64,000 bases of DNA from Oxytricha trifallax. Taxonomy: Eukaryota; Ciliophora; Spirotrichea; Sporadotrichida; Oxytrichidae. The notes beneath the pieces were generated by a model. That model made no database searches and had not been told where the DNA came from. It saw only the letters and a program-made list of their open reading frames with translations. The translations under genes and the position numbers were made by a program. The DNA lies in the NCBI GenBank assembly GCA_000711775.1, contig ARYC01017288.1, positions 62,001 to 126,000 on the forward strand. Reading direction: 5' to 3'. This document shows positions 1-14,000 of the stretch, one piece after another. Position 1 is the stretch's first letter; each line of letters opens with the position of its first letter.

Positions 1-3000
1 TGGCTATAACTTGCAATTGGTGAAGTGTGAATATAATTGTAAGATGGGCACTCCAGTCTTAACATATCTGGAAGCATTTCTTTGAAGATTTGGTCATACC
101 AACTCTCCATTAAACTTATTTAGAAAAAATTACCATGCTTTTAAAATGTATCATTATATACCAATTCCTTTTTGATTTAGCATAGGAAGAAATTAGTATG
201 GAATTTAGCTCTTTTAATTTAATTCTAAGAACTAAAAAATAAAAGTTTAGCTTGTTAAGCACATTATTTCCATTGAGTCCTCTCCATCCCCATTCATTTA
301 AACCCTACTATATTTCATTATTCCCAGCGAAGAACCCGATTGAAGCGTGATTTCTGATTCTCTTCAAGTTTTACCTAGTTTCGGTCATTAGGTTTCTCAT
401 GAAGAAATTGTCTGCTGGATATAAGGTATTTGCGAAGGGGAAATCATGCCAGATTAGCAGACCCTGTTCGTCGCATTGCTTGTAAAATTCATCGTCTTCA
501 TATGAAGCACCACCCCAAAGTCTAATCATGTTGTATTAATAATATATAAAAAAAACATGGTTTTTATTCATTTATCATCATATATTAGAAGTTAGATTAT
601 AAATAATATTCTTTAAACTTGAAAAATAGATTTAATTGAATTAAGTTGTAGTTAGCGTCAACAGCATCCTTTATCAACTTGAAGTATTAAAGAATAAAAA
701 AAGATATAGGAAAATATAAAATATCCAATTTAATTATATTAAACTATAAGTGGAAAAAAGATTAATTTTGATTTTTATAGTAAATATAAAAAAAATTTTT
801 ATTAAAATTATAAATTAGTTATTTTTAAATCCATTTTTTAAAAAAATTAAATTTATCAAAATATTTCAAATTTCTCTATAGTAAGACTTGTTATCTCTTG
901 TCATAAGAGGGAACATTAAGTCACCGACGACATAGTTTGATCCCTTTGCATAAATTGGTATAGAATTCAATTCAAAGAAGAAAGTAGGGGAAGTAAGATT
1001 TTATTAAGATTTTATTGTAATTTAATATATTAATATTTGATATAAAATACAAATTCAAAAAGTCTATTCAATTAAAATTATATCTTTATAAGAAAACAAT
1101 GAAAAAGACAAAGATAAAAACAAATCAATTCATTTAGAGGCATAAAATAATTGTGAAATATTGATTTAATAAAAATAGCAAACATTATATGAAAAACGAT
1201 TTTCTATATAAAAATAAAATTTTAATTTATTAATCACCCATAAAAGTTTAACCTCTAGAATCTTTCTTTTAATTACATATTAAACATAATTTGGAAAAAT
1301 TTAATTTAACTAATATCCATTTAATGTATATTATTTTTTTAATTATATTTTTTTCTTCTGGATCAACTCACAAGTTTTAATTCCATACTTCATAGTATGA
1401 GTATCGAGAATCTTCTAACTCACTTTGTCCCTTACAACGACTTTAAACTCATAGAGATAAGGCTCTCCCAAGACTTTAACCCACCATAACTTTGGATCTT
1501 GAATAGTGAATTTGAAGTTGATTCTTATATGATTTAAAATATACAAAATTGTATAAATAATTCAAGATTCTTTGAATTTCCAAGTTATCGCCTTCGTCCA
1601 TTGGAAGCATAACATCTTTTTACATCCAATTAAGGTAATTTTTGCTATATAAAAAACACAAAAAGTATGTATAAAAATACTAAGGTTTTACTCATTGAGA
1701 TTCCAATTAGACATTGATCTATTTATCCTCTTTGAATTTCTTTTATTCAGTTTTCCCAATTATAAATAGTAATCAGCTGATTCAAACACATTAGCGTCCT
1801 CTGGTTCAATTTCAAATACTGGAGTGTCAGGAGCATCTTCTCGAGGTTACTATGGTTCTGGTTACTATTGATTATTATCAGCATTATTTTAATCAATAAT
1901 ATCATCCAGATTTTGCTTATTAGTCTAATCGTCCTTAGAACGGGATGCAGGTTTGTAACCTGAGTTCTTCTTTGGGCTCTTAGTTGATTTTGGCTGAGAC
2001 CCATTAAAATAAAATAAAAGGATTTGCTTGAGGAGGTGTTGTAGTAGTACTTGATGTGGTAGTAGTTGAAGTTAGTGAAATCAAAATTTCAGAAGGTGTC
2101 ATGACTTCTGGGGCTTGCTCAAAAGTTTAATCTTATTTGAATAACTGCTTATTACTGTTAACATCTATAATTTCTAATGTTACATCTCTGTTATCAATAT
2201 TTATCAACTCTACTCTTCCAAAAAGCTAGACTTACTTCATTTTTGTGGAAGTAATTTTTGAATTTCTCATAAGTATACCATCTATTTTTAGACTACTGAA
2301 AGCTTAAATGTAAACAGGTTTGAAGATACCAACACCTTACAACCTAGGTGCTATATCCCAGCCATAGTGAAAATGAGGTTTTCTTGTATAAGAGAATTGA
2401 ACAGGAAATCTTAGTGGACTATATTTCTTCTATAGCTCAGCCTCTTTAGTTGCAATTTTAGCAAACTTAACCTGAAGAGTGTTTGTTCCTAGTTTAAGAT
2501 TGTCGTATATATCAAATACCCAAGTTCTGTGATAGTTAAAAGCGGTACCTACTTAAACTTCATTGACAAAAATATTTGCGTAGGTATCTAAGCCCTCAAA
2601 CACAAGTTCTACTGTATCCTGATCTAGTAAACCCTCTTCTGCAGTGACTTCAAAAGATGCTTTGTATGTCCATTCTTCATCCTCTACCCATCTTACACTC
2701 TCTGCATTTCTTTCATGGTAGGGGTTCTCAATCTTTTTAACATCCATTAAGTCTAAATGTACAGTTGAAGGTACATTAGCTTTGAACCACTCAATCCAAG
2801 AACCTGCTTTGAAAGTCCATTATTCAAGCACTAAATCTTTCTTTATCATGTATGACTATTTAGAACTTGAAGAGGTCTGCTAAGAATCATATAGATTTCT
2901 TTAATTAAGTATGTTCGATCTTTTTTCATGTATCTATTTGTCTTCAATCAATGATTAATCATTAAGATTGTCCATTATATCTTAAGCGTTTGTTTTGCCT

Positions 3001-3056
3001 ACCAAGGAATTACTAAGTAGCAAAACAGTTGAAGCTAGAAGCATGAATTTCTACAT
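1..3056 (-). CDS. Beta-mannosidase (GH2 family), C-terminus cut by the window edge
   Basis: Secreted or lysosomal glycosidase that removes terminal beta-mannose. The start at 3056 gives a hydrophobic signal peptide (MQKFMLLASTVLLLSNSLVG). The GH2 sugar-binding domain follows (VPSTVHLDL, NPYHERNAESVRW), then an Ig-like domain (QDPKLWW...GEPYLY), then the catalytic barrel (IYAKGSNYVVGD, MIRLWGG, LIWHDFPFA) and the acid/base Glu in FFAGNNE near 290. The nucleophile lies beyond base 1. Pieces are separated by IESs with pointers GTTGTA (530-535/645-650), GATTCTT (1520-1526/1566-1572) and TCCAATTA (1625-1632/1702-1709, plus-strand spelling). A tiny exon-like segment of about 35 bp lies near 1242-1275. 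An unusual T-, Q- and acid-rich linker (about 1750-2110) interrupts the Ig-like part, and the frame shifts near 2005, where a TTTTA tandem repeat could be a 10-bp IES. Family assignment is firm; the terminal segment at 1-120 is short. Confidence 0.9.
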
Positions 3057-4382
3057 TTTACTTATGTTTCTTATGTTATCAGTGATCAAACTGCTTTTAT
3101 ATATGTGCTGTTTCTGTGTACGACCATTGGATCGTATTGAATCAGATTAATCTTTCTTCATTTATATAGACTATACTATATTGATTAATAAGAATAATTT
3201 TATTAATTTAGTTTTCCACATTTCAAATTAATATTGTTGAGCAATATTAAGAATAATTTATAATAGCATGAAATTGAAACAATAAATAAGGTTTTTCAAT
3301 CATTTTATTTTGATTTATTATAATCAATTTTCCCCTATAATTAATTTAAGTTGCTTAAAGCTACTAATATTTTATTAAGAATGATATTTAAATATATTAG
3401 GATAGTATATTTATTTAAACTTTCTCATTCTTAACGCTTATTATATATTGTAAATTTATTATCTTTTTATTCAAATTTCCAATATATTCATATTTGCAAT
3501 AATAGAAATTTCGCAAATATATAATATAATAATATAAAATTTTTATAAATATAGGATATTTGTTTCTATAGTAAAGAATAGAATAGGATTAATTTTAAAG
3601 TATATATTTATAAATAATTATTCTAAAAATAATATACCTACTTACAAAAATGAAAGAAAGTATAGAATTTATAGACTAAATTGAAAAGATTAAAATATTT
3701 TAATAGCAAGAAATTTATAAAGATTTATATGAGAGATTTATCCTATAAAATAATAATTTTATGGTTGTATATATTATTATTCATATATTGATTATCATTT
3801 ATATAGCGTTTTAATTTATTACCCCCCCATTAATAATTAGAGCCAAAAATAGGGTGCCAAATACATAACAAATTAAAGTAACAAACTTCAATAAAATTTT
3901 TCTTACAAATTATATACTTTTGAGAAGTTAAAAATACAGAATTAAATCATGGCGGATTCTGATATCCTGAATCACAGTTATAAAACCTAAACTTGTAAAT
4001 AAAATTAATCTGCACAAAATAAATTCTAAAATAATTCATCATTTGATAAAATAGATCAATATGAAATAATAGAGTGGTAGTAATAAATTTATCAATAAAA
4101 CTCATTATTGAACAATAAATATGATATGCCAATAAAGTCAATAAATCATGAATATTGTAAAAATATCTAGAAGAGGTTTGTTACAAGATATGATTAAAAA
4201 TAAAATTTATAAAAGTGTTAAATCATTCACTCAAAGCAAAAGCAGCCAAATATACTGTCAAGTGAGAATATAAAATGCAATTAAATGAATAAAAATAGAT
4301 ACTCATAGTCCTCAAGTCTATTGATTTCAATTTTATGAAAATCGATTTACTTGATTGAAATTACTTAAAAATTATTTTAATT
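3057..4382. other. AT-rich spacer without a supported gene
   Basis: Between the divergently placed beta-mannosidase and CADG protein starts. It holds a C7 run at 3822-3829 and a TGA-free frame at 3949-4338 that I do not call, because open frames of that length are expected by chance when TGA is the only stop. Confidence 0.5.
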
Positions 4383-7300
4383 ATGATGATGGGGTTGATG
4401 TTAATATTAATAAATAGGCTCTAACAATTGCCAATTGTAAGAGCAGCTACTTTCACTCCTTGTGACAATAAAGATTACAGATTTTTCAAATATTACTACG
4501 ATTCCTCCTTCGATATAAACGCTGTAGCAATTGACTAAGACACCTCTTTAAATTACTACATTTGTGGGGATATTTCTAACTCGCTGTCTTATTAAACTAT
4601 GTGCATTCATAAATTATTTATTTCTAGTTGTACAATAAATAAATATGGAGATTTAAGTTACATATAGTATAGTTTACATGAAAGTGAACGAGGAGGGCAT
4701 ATTCACGGATACGAATTATAACTATGTATTAAGTTCACATTCGTCAATTTGCAAGGATTTAGTCATGCCCAAATACCCAGCCAGTTAGAACTATTATTCC
4801 TTAAACTCAAAAATTTAAGAAAAAGTAAAGTAATATTGGTAAATTAGCAAAATATATGCAAAAGATTTTGTATCTTTTAATATTACATAGCAGGAGAGAT
4901 AACAGTTACAATAGCAGGGACTACTGCTTCAAATTTTTATATTGCGAAAATCACTACAAATTCAGGAGCGCTTATTTGGAGGAAATAATTCACAAATATA
5001 TTCAAAATTAATTAATTTCTTAGTTTTTATAAGTCTATTATTAAATTTGGTTCAAGCATTATGGTGGTTAATAAACAGAATCCATGTCATTCATTTTATT
5101 GTTAATAAATATTTTATAAAGAAGGGTTTTTGGGGTTGTATTTTATGTCACAGATTATGATGGACAGGTACGCTACTTATGTCTATATGATAGGGACAAC
5201 AAACAGTGATTAAGATGCCAATGGTGGTAACGATCTCAATAACGATATTTACATTGAAACTTTAATCCTTAAAATAAAACTTTGATTAGTTTATAAATTT
5301 TACTTTTCATTTACATTGCCAAATTCAAGACAAGTGATGGGACTCTGGCAAATTTCAAGCGATAGGGTTGCTTAGGACAGGACATGGGACAATCGCTTAC
5401 ATTTGACAGATTTAACTCAACTATCTTCACACTCTCTGCTAAACATAATTATATTCAAGTTGAGATTGTTAATAAATGTATAATAGAGAATATGATAATT
5501 GCAGAATTGTAGTTTATTAATAAAAATAGTAATTTAAGTTTAGCAACTGTGTTAAACCAAGTGCACTGGGGAGTAACACCATGGAATATGCTCTATCAAA
5601 ATTAGACTCAAATCTCAATACACTCTGGTCAAAGTATTATTATTTAATTAGTAAATCAAAATATGATTTAAGCATGTAAGATAAATTATTAATAAGAATT
5701 ATCCTACTAGATTGATTTCGTATTTACTAAATAATATAAATGCTAAAAATTAACTAACTAATTATTTGTAAGCTTTCTTAAATTTTTCTAAATACTTACA
5801 AATTGTAATATTACGCTACTCAATACGAAGAGCAACCCAAACTAATAATAACTAATCCAGTTTCTGATTTCTTATTAATGATTGGTTAATCTAGAAAATC
5901 TAGTGGATATCTCTCTCCTACGCTTGTTTACGTCAATTATTATCAATTTAAATTTATTAATATACCTCTCATTAATTATACAATTTATAAATTCAGAATT
6001 GCATAGTATTAATAATACTATGGAACAAGGCAGTTTGTAAGATAGATAGGTGGAGCGACTTAAAATGACTAATTTAAAGATGGGTTATTCACACCAGATG
6101 GCAAGTTTTTCATAGTGATTGGATAGTTAATTAATGATTTAAAATTAAAATAAATAACATTTATGAGTTCTACAGTGCTGAAATGAGACCGTATGTACCA
6201 GTCTCAGGAATACAGTATCCCTATTTGACCATGTTTAAGATATAATTAGTAGCAGATAACAATCCATAAATTGTGCTAATGCGATAGCTGAACTATGAGA
6301 GTTATGTGGTTTAATAACAAATTTTTCATTGAAAAATTAACGTACAATTTATCATTTAATTTAGTATTAACTAAGTATAATTTGCTAAGTATTATTGATT
6401 AAACTTTCAAATTATATAAAGTGATACCATCCTCCCTTTTTATAGACATGAAAAACAACGTATTAATAACAGGAAAACTAAATAGAAAAGGCGTCGCAAG
6501 GTAAAGTTCTTTTGTTATGAAATTTCAATCATCACTGAGTGATTGGGGTTGCATTGCTTAAAATGATATATCAGCATACTTTCTGAGTGAGCAATAAACT
6601 TGGTATGATGACTTTTATCCAGTTAATTTTGAAACTTATGACTCTACTTTTGTTGAAGAGGTTTCCAGAGCGATTATTTTGCTTTATGATATCAATAAAA
6701 TAATTTATAAGTATGTAGATGAATAATTATTTTTAGGGAAAAATATTTATATTAAAAAAGTTGAGGAAATCAAGAATTTTATAAGTTATCGGACTTTAAA
6801 CTCCAAATTTAATTCATAATAATAAAAGAATATATCACTAGCAGTTTAAGTTACACCACCTTATTTGGCTCTAAATGGTTTAATTTCGACAGTCCAGTGG
6901 GAACCTGCGCAGTGAATTACCTCGTAGTACCAGACCAAGGTCTCTATTACTACTACGGGAAGGTAAACTCAATCCTGGACATAAGATACAAAACTTTCGA
7001 GTATTGTTTTGACTAATCTCAAGACGCGTCACTCTACTAAGTTGGCATGGCCCATTTGATGTCTGGGCTACCTCCAGGCTTGATTTAATATACAGCTGGT
7101 GGATTAATTAGTGGGACTCCCACAGCTGTTGGCACTTTATTATCAATTTATTGATGAACAATAGTAAAAAATGAATGTTAAAAAGGCTTCGTAACTATTA
7201 ACAATTATAGTGGAATTTATGAGTTAAACAAATTAAATATAATAATGACACTTATGATTTGGTTTTTGTTTCTAGATTTACTGATGCAAGTTTAACAATT

Positions 7301-10300
7301 GAAGCACAATCTATAATAAGCATAAAAATAATTGGTAATATTGGACCAACTGTAGTCTATCAAATTTTGATTGTTAATTCTTAAATCTTTTTATCAAATA
7401 CTTTATATTTAATTTTAAAGTAATCTAAAACTTCTTGATGGTTCCTGAAACAACAAGAGTACTTTATCCGTACACCTATACTTTCAATATTGAAGATTTC
7501 TTTAACATGAACTTAATTATTTAATTTCTGTGATTATAGGATTTAATAATATGCTTTACATTCAAAATTTTAATTCTCAAAATTAACATAGAAATATACT
7601 TTAAATATGAATGGGAAGGTCCTATTAGACGTTACACCGAAAGTACAAAGTTTAACAGGCCCTTTATTAGACACAGTATTAATTTCGTCTCTACCGTCTT
7701 GGCTTAATTTTAATTCTTAAAATCTCAGTTTTTACGGTGTACCTTAGAAAAGCGATTATCCCAATGCTAATCAAGATTTTACCATAAAGTATTTTTAAGA
7801 TTTTTGCTATAATATTAACTAGAGTAAATATAAGAATTATTAAATTAAACTATATCAAACTTGATAATTTTAACAAAGATTTTCCTATTGAAATTCAGAT
7901 TTATTTAGAAGTAACTGACTCAGATTTACAGCTGATTAAAAGCTCCATTGCTTATCTATACATAACAAATAACGACCCTTATGTAAACAATGATATTACT
8001 TTTCCATCAAAATATTGTGTCCCATATAATTCGACTGGTTCCCAGTTCTACTATAAATTTGGTATATAAAAATTTAAACGTGATTCATTAACAAAGTTTA
8101 ATGGTAATTTCAATAAACTATAAATTGCCGATTGATACATTCAAAGATGATGATTAGCATGCACTATACTATACATTAGTAGATTAAGGAGGCACAGCTT
8201 CAAGTACAGGCAACTTCATTTATTACGATGAGAGAAGCAACGCTATTTATGGAGTTCCTGTCTCTTCAAAGATATATTACATGGTTTATAGCTCAAAAGA
8301 AATATTTTAAATTTAATAGAAAAATTTGACTTTTACATTTATCGAATATTTACAGAAAATTAATGTGTTTTTAATTTATAGCGCAACTGACTTATTTGCT
8401 TCTGTATCTGTAGATTACAAAAAAAAATGAAAGCTAAGCAATTTACAAACTTTAATTGATGTTTATATTTTCAAATTGTTTTAAGTTAAGATTTCATGAT
8501 AGTCGTATCATAACCTTCATATTATGCAGCAACTATATGTTCAAATGTAAGATCTATAAATATTTAGAAACCAGCTACCGTAACTCTCGTAAACTATCGA
8601 GAATGTTTAGTGGATATAGATAGTGATCTTATTTTATAATGTAATTATTTATTTATATTTTCAAGTTATTATAGAGTAAAAATGAACTAAATTTTATTTA
8701 GATATACATTTTTATCTATATTTCACAGCCAGATTGAATAATGGCAGTAGCTTACCGAATTTTATGAGCATTAATTATCAAACTGGAGTTTTGAGGATCG
8801 ATACATCCGATTCATAACTTAAAAAACTATTTATTTCTTTTAAATATATATCTATTTTTATGTAAATTTAAGAATTTTAATTAAGGTTTACTCAACTGCA
8901 TTTGGCTACTTCGGTATTTTAGTAACAGCTATAGATGATCAGTCGTGTTTTGAGATTTCTTAAGAAACAAATATTTTCATCAATACACCTATTTTACTTA
9001 AAAATGAGAGCGAGATTTACAGATATTCTTTATTTACTGATAGATACTTCATTACACAACTCAACTTTTCAGATTATTTTGTTGATGATGATCTATATGT
9101 AATTTTAATTATAATTTAGAAATCTTATATAAAATAGAATCATTCATATTTATAAAGCATACATTTTAGAAATCTACAATATGGAGATAATGTAACCCTA
9201 ACAACATAACTAAATATTAACTGTACTTGGCTCTCTTATATAGATCTTTCTCAATCTTTCTATGGTTTCCCTACTACATCTGATATTTCAAAACAATGCA
9301 TAGTAAAGTTAACAGCCACAGATTTACTAGGGAGTACCATAGATACTTATTTATACTTTGACATAGTATAAATTCAGCCAAGTTTCTATTTCAATACAGA
9401 TAGTTTAAACAACTTTGTTGAATCGGACACTTATTTTATGATTGAATTTGATAAAGAACTGGTGCTTAACAGTGCCAATCGATAGATAACTCTTTCTTAT
9501 AGTATGAAAAATTAAAGTGAAATAATGCCAGAATGGCTTTAAACATAGGGGAGTAGTGTAAGAGGATAAGCACCGAATAATACAAATATTAATATAACCT
9601 ATCAAATTATCATTTACGGATTTGATGAAGATTAAAATTAAGACAATATGTATTTAAATCTCACAGTTGGGCCGAGATATTTCTATAAGAAGAGTTAAGG
9701 GAGCAATTTAAGATATTAAATTATCAGAAATGAATACTTTTAATTTGACTTTAAGGAATTGATACATACGGAACTTGAAAACATGGAAAGTTTAGATGTT
9801 CTTGTACTGAATTAAACACAAACAAATTTCACTCAATATCTCCCTCTAAATATTTCAGAGATACAATATGATTGGCTTGAGTTTAATCAAAGGAATTACA
9901 CTTTATTCGGATTTTGTTGTGGAATTTTGAATACAACTCAATCTCTAGTCTATCTCTAACTAATTCAAAAAAGCCTAACTTAATCTATGCTTGTAACAAA
10001 CATCACTCTTAATGTTTTAAAGCCGGTTCCTTACAATGATTTAGATGCGAAAGATTTCCAAGCTTTTTTACTTGCTTTCACAGGCTTTTGGTTTATATTT
10101 ATGTTGATTTTGAGTTAAATATTCTTTGTGCCTAAATTGGATTAAATATCGATTCATGAGAGGTATTTAATGGTTAAAAAGAAGATTAAAGTTAATGGGT
10201 AGTCTAGAGCGAGTAGTAGAGTGAGTTAAAGATAGAGATCAAGTAGTTCAAGTAGAAATCATAATTCAGATTTAAAAATTAAATATATTAAAATATTAAT

Positions 10301-10568
10301 TAAATTAGTTTGGGGAATATTAGTGCGAATTTGATTTCATAGTGTGTAATTCTTATTTAGTTCAAATTTAAATTAATTATATAATTCTGCAATAAATAGA
10401 AACATTCACAGTGAATCAAATATTGATCTTAAAAGCGGGGATGGCATAATAGAATTCTAACCTCCCTCCACTTTTATTGAGGGGCATTCTGAGTTTATGG
10501 AATAAACAAATAGACAAGACTAATTAGGTATTTCTAGAAATATCACAAGCGATCACATCTTGCAATGA
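4383..10568 (+). CDS. Large single-pass surface protein with cadherin-like (CADG/He_PIG) repeats
   Basis: A cell-surface protein of roughly 1,700 residues after IES removal; ligand unknown. The start at 4383 opens a short hydrophobic leader. The N-terminal third has SBBP-like segments (SNFYIAKITTNSGALIW near 4930; ALSKLDSNLNTLW near 5590). The middle carries repeated dystroglycan-type cadherin/He_PIG motifs: LPPGLIQYTAGGLISGTPT (about 7070), GNIGPTVVYQILIVN (7330), LPSWLNFNSQNLSFYGVP (7695) and MPEWLQTQG (9525). The last stretch, about 9180-10320, is one uninterrupted frame ending in a transmembrane helix (FLLAFTGFWFIFMLILSQIF, about 10070-10130). A basic, S/R/Q-rich cytoplasmic tail follows, and after one more IES the frame ends at TGA 10566. 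Many IESs split the first 5 kb; I did not resolve all of them, so exact exon limits and the choice of frame near 4640-4800 are open. Binding partners cannot be inferred. Confidence 0.75.
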
Positions 10569-11082
10569 ACAAATATTAAGTTTAGAAAATAAAGTGAAAA
10601 AAGTTATACTCATTCCAATATTAATTAATTTACCAAATTCATAGAAATAAAGTAAAAATAAATTAATGCTATTAAATATTCTATGAAGTTTAATTTTGTA
10701 TGTGTGGTTGTCTTTTTTTCACAATTATTTTACTCATTTTTTAAAATATGCTGAATTATTTTTACATATATGATTAAATAAATGAATAAGTAGAGTTTGT
10801 TTAAACTTTCTTTCTAATATGTATTTACATACATCTTTGATAAAATTTTGATAAAAATTCCTAGAAATAATTATATTTAACTAATAGTAAAAAGATTTAA
10901 ATTATCTAGTTTATTAATTTGAAATAATACAAATATATATTATAGAATATGATATAGATAATTTATATAACAATTGATTTTGTTTCTTAATGAATATTCA
11001 CAAAGATTCTTCTGATTTGTAATTTTAATTTTTATCATAGTTTATATATAATCATATAATTTTAGTTGTAACTAAAATAAAA
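10569..11082. other. Intergenic AT-rich spacer
   Basis: No coding signal seen between the CADG gene stop and the Yvh1 start; about 85% A+T. Confidence 0.5.
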
Positions 11083-14000
11083 ATGGATTTAATAATCGAT
11101 AATCTGTATCTCGGTGATCTCCAAGATGCCAATAATCTCTATAGACTCAATTCACTAGTAAAAATATTCACATTAAACTATTTAATATTTATATAGGGAG
11201 TTACTCATATTCTTTAAGTTGCAGCTGGGTTTCAACCTGCCTTCCCAAAAGTAATTAATTTGCCAATATAGGATTGTTAATTTTAATACATTTTCTTGGT
11301 GAAATCTTACATAAAACAATGCTGTGTTATCACCTCTCATATATTATGAAATAAAATTATAGATCTTAGATGAATTTATCTTAAAATGTTTTAGAATTTC
11401 AAATACAGAGTGATAAACATCCTGGACATGCCATATGTGAATATTATGAAGCACTTCGCTTCAGCAATTTCATTCATTAGAGATGCTATATCTAGTGGTG
11501 GCACTATTTTGGTTCATTGCTATGCTGGAATATCCAGGTCTGCTTCTTGCGTTATTATACAGTTTTATATTATTTGAAGCTTAAAATGCAACAAAAACTT
11601 GTTTTAATTTCATATTTATAAGAAAACTAAGTTATTGCTTATTTAATGCAAGATAAAGGCATGCCATTCTTCGAAGCGATGTCTTATGTACGCAAACGCA
11701 GACACATAGTATTTCCTAATTTTGGATTTTAAAGGCAGCTTATGGATTTCGAGAGGCAATTAAAATCTAAGAAATTTATTAAGGGAGGAAGTAATAGTCC
11801 TGTTAAGAATCAGTAAAATTTCAATATTGCATATATATATTCAAAGTTTATGCTAAGTATTTGTTCATTGTTTTGCATAAGTGGATTTTAAACTTAAGAT
11901 TACTTTTAATCGTTAAAAATATCTCTCAATCACCCTCTAAAATGTCTAATAATATAAATTAACCATAAGCAATGCAACGTGGACAGTCCGTAAATCATAA
12001 TTTCTTACCTTCATAGTTAAATCAAGTAAACATTTTACTAGTGTAAAACAATCCAGAGTCTCAATAAAATAGTAATAAAAACACATATAAGTAACTAGAA
12101 AATCATTAAAGCTAAAGAATTTAGTAAAGTCCCACGAAAAATGATAGTAATTTGATATCGAAATAGTAGTATTAATCTAGTATAATCAAAATGGGGAAAC
12201 AGTTAAAAACTAATCAAAAAAGAGTTCAAATATAAATATTCTCAAATCACATTACATCTCTAAAAATCAAAATGTAGCTAATTCGAAAAATGATTATCTA
12301 TATTTTTATTTTATTTTAATTAATTAATCAAACATGGAATTATTGTAATTTCTGTTTTTATTATCTTTTCCAAATCATTTCTATTTTAGGGCATCTAAGT
12401 AGGTGTTGCTGTTTTCTCATTCGCCATTCCTAGATAATTTTTCTTAGATATCTTCAACATATCTTCAGGATATCTTCCTCAAAAAATAAAAAGTTCAAAA
12501 ATATTAAAAAAAATAATAGCAGTAGCAATAATAGCAATAGTAACAACAATAACAACAATAAATCAAACAAATTAAATTAAAATTAGAGTCTGGAGATTTT
12601 TCCCAGAAAATCCAAATTTTCTAAAATTCAAAGTTTATTAACACAATGTAAAAGATGATAAATAAGATGAAGATAATGAACATGAAAAAAAAAACACAGT
12701 TTTTTTATAATTTTAAAATTCTTTAAGAATTTTAAACAGACTCTAATTTTAATTTAATTTGTTTGATTTATTGTTGTTATTGTTGTTACTGTTGCTATTA
12801 TTGTTACTGCTATTGTTAATTTTAATATTTTTTAACTTTATATTTTTTGAGGAAGATATCCTGAAGATACCCTGATGATATGTTGAAGATATCTAAGAAA
12901 AATTATCTAGGAATGGCGAATGAGAAAACAGCAACACCTACTTAGATGCCCTAAAATAGAAATGATTTGGAAAAGATAATAAAAAATAGAAATTACAATA
13001 ATTCCATGTTTGATTAATTAATTAAAATAAAATAAAAATATAGATAATCATTTTTCGAATTAGCTACATTTTGATTTTTAGAGATGTAATGTGATTTGAG
13101 AATATTTATATTTGAACTCTTTTTTGATTAGTTTTTAACTGTTTCCCCATTTTGATTATACTAGATTAATAGTTTCAATAATAAATAGGAGGCTACTCTC
13201 CAGTTGTGAAAAATCATTAGAAATTATTGGAATATAATAATAGAAATGGTAATTACTAAAAGTCATCATCTCCGCAAAAATCTAATGCTTTTGACAAGAG
13301 ATTTATAATTTAAGAGAAAACTATGCCTAATCATGCTAAATCCACACATTCCGAGAGAGCTTAATCTTCTTAATAAAACATGTTTAATAGGCGTGATAGT
13401 CCCTATGTTAATTTTTATTAAAATGTGATAATTTGTTTATAGAAATGTGAATCTTATTGAATATTTATATACAGATCATATTATTTTATAAGTACGTTAA
13501 TACTGATAAAACCCAAAAGCAATATTAACTACAAAACAATCTCTCTCCTAATATGCAAAGAGCCATAAACACTTATGAAACTTTCAATTAAGCAGCTGCA
13601 AACATAGGTAATTATATGACACCCCAGCTCAACCCCAAAAAAGCACAAAATATATATGAAACTCATCAAAGTAATATAAAAAGTGGAGCAGTCAAAGGAT
13701 TTTAAATTGAAAATTCTAATAGCTAGAATAATCATAATTTAAGTTAAAAGTTGAACGTTAAAACATTCACATCAAGACCTAAGACAGAAAATGGATTTGA
13801 AAATGTATCAACAAGGATGAAAAGTTTTAATGTTAGATCCCCTATAAACAAACCTATAGTGACTATTAGTGATGCTTTTAATCATTAGTCTATCACGTAA
13901 TACTAATATTATTATTTTATCTGATAGATTTCACTATAAATTTGAGTTAAAAAATATTCGAAAATATATTATAATACTGCTGTAAAAGATGCCAAGCTTA

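Noticed and set aside
3949..4338. TGA-free frame of about 130 codons starting MADSDILNHSYK
   Set aside because: With one stop codon and high A+T, frames this long are expected by chance; no GC rise, no motif, and the end is hydrophobic noise.
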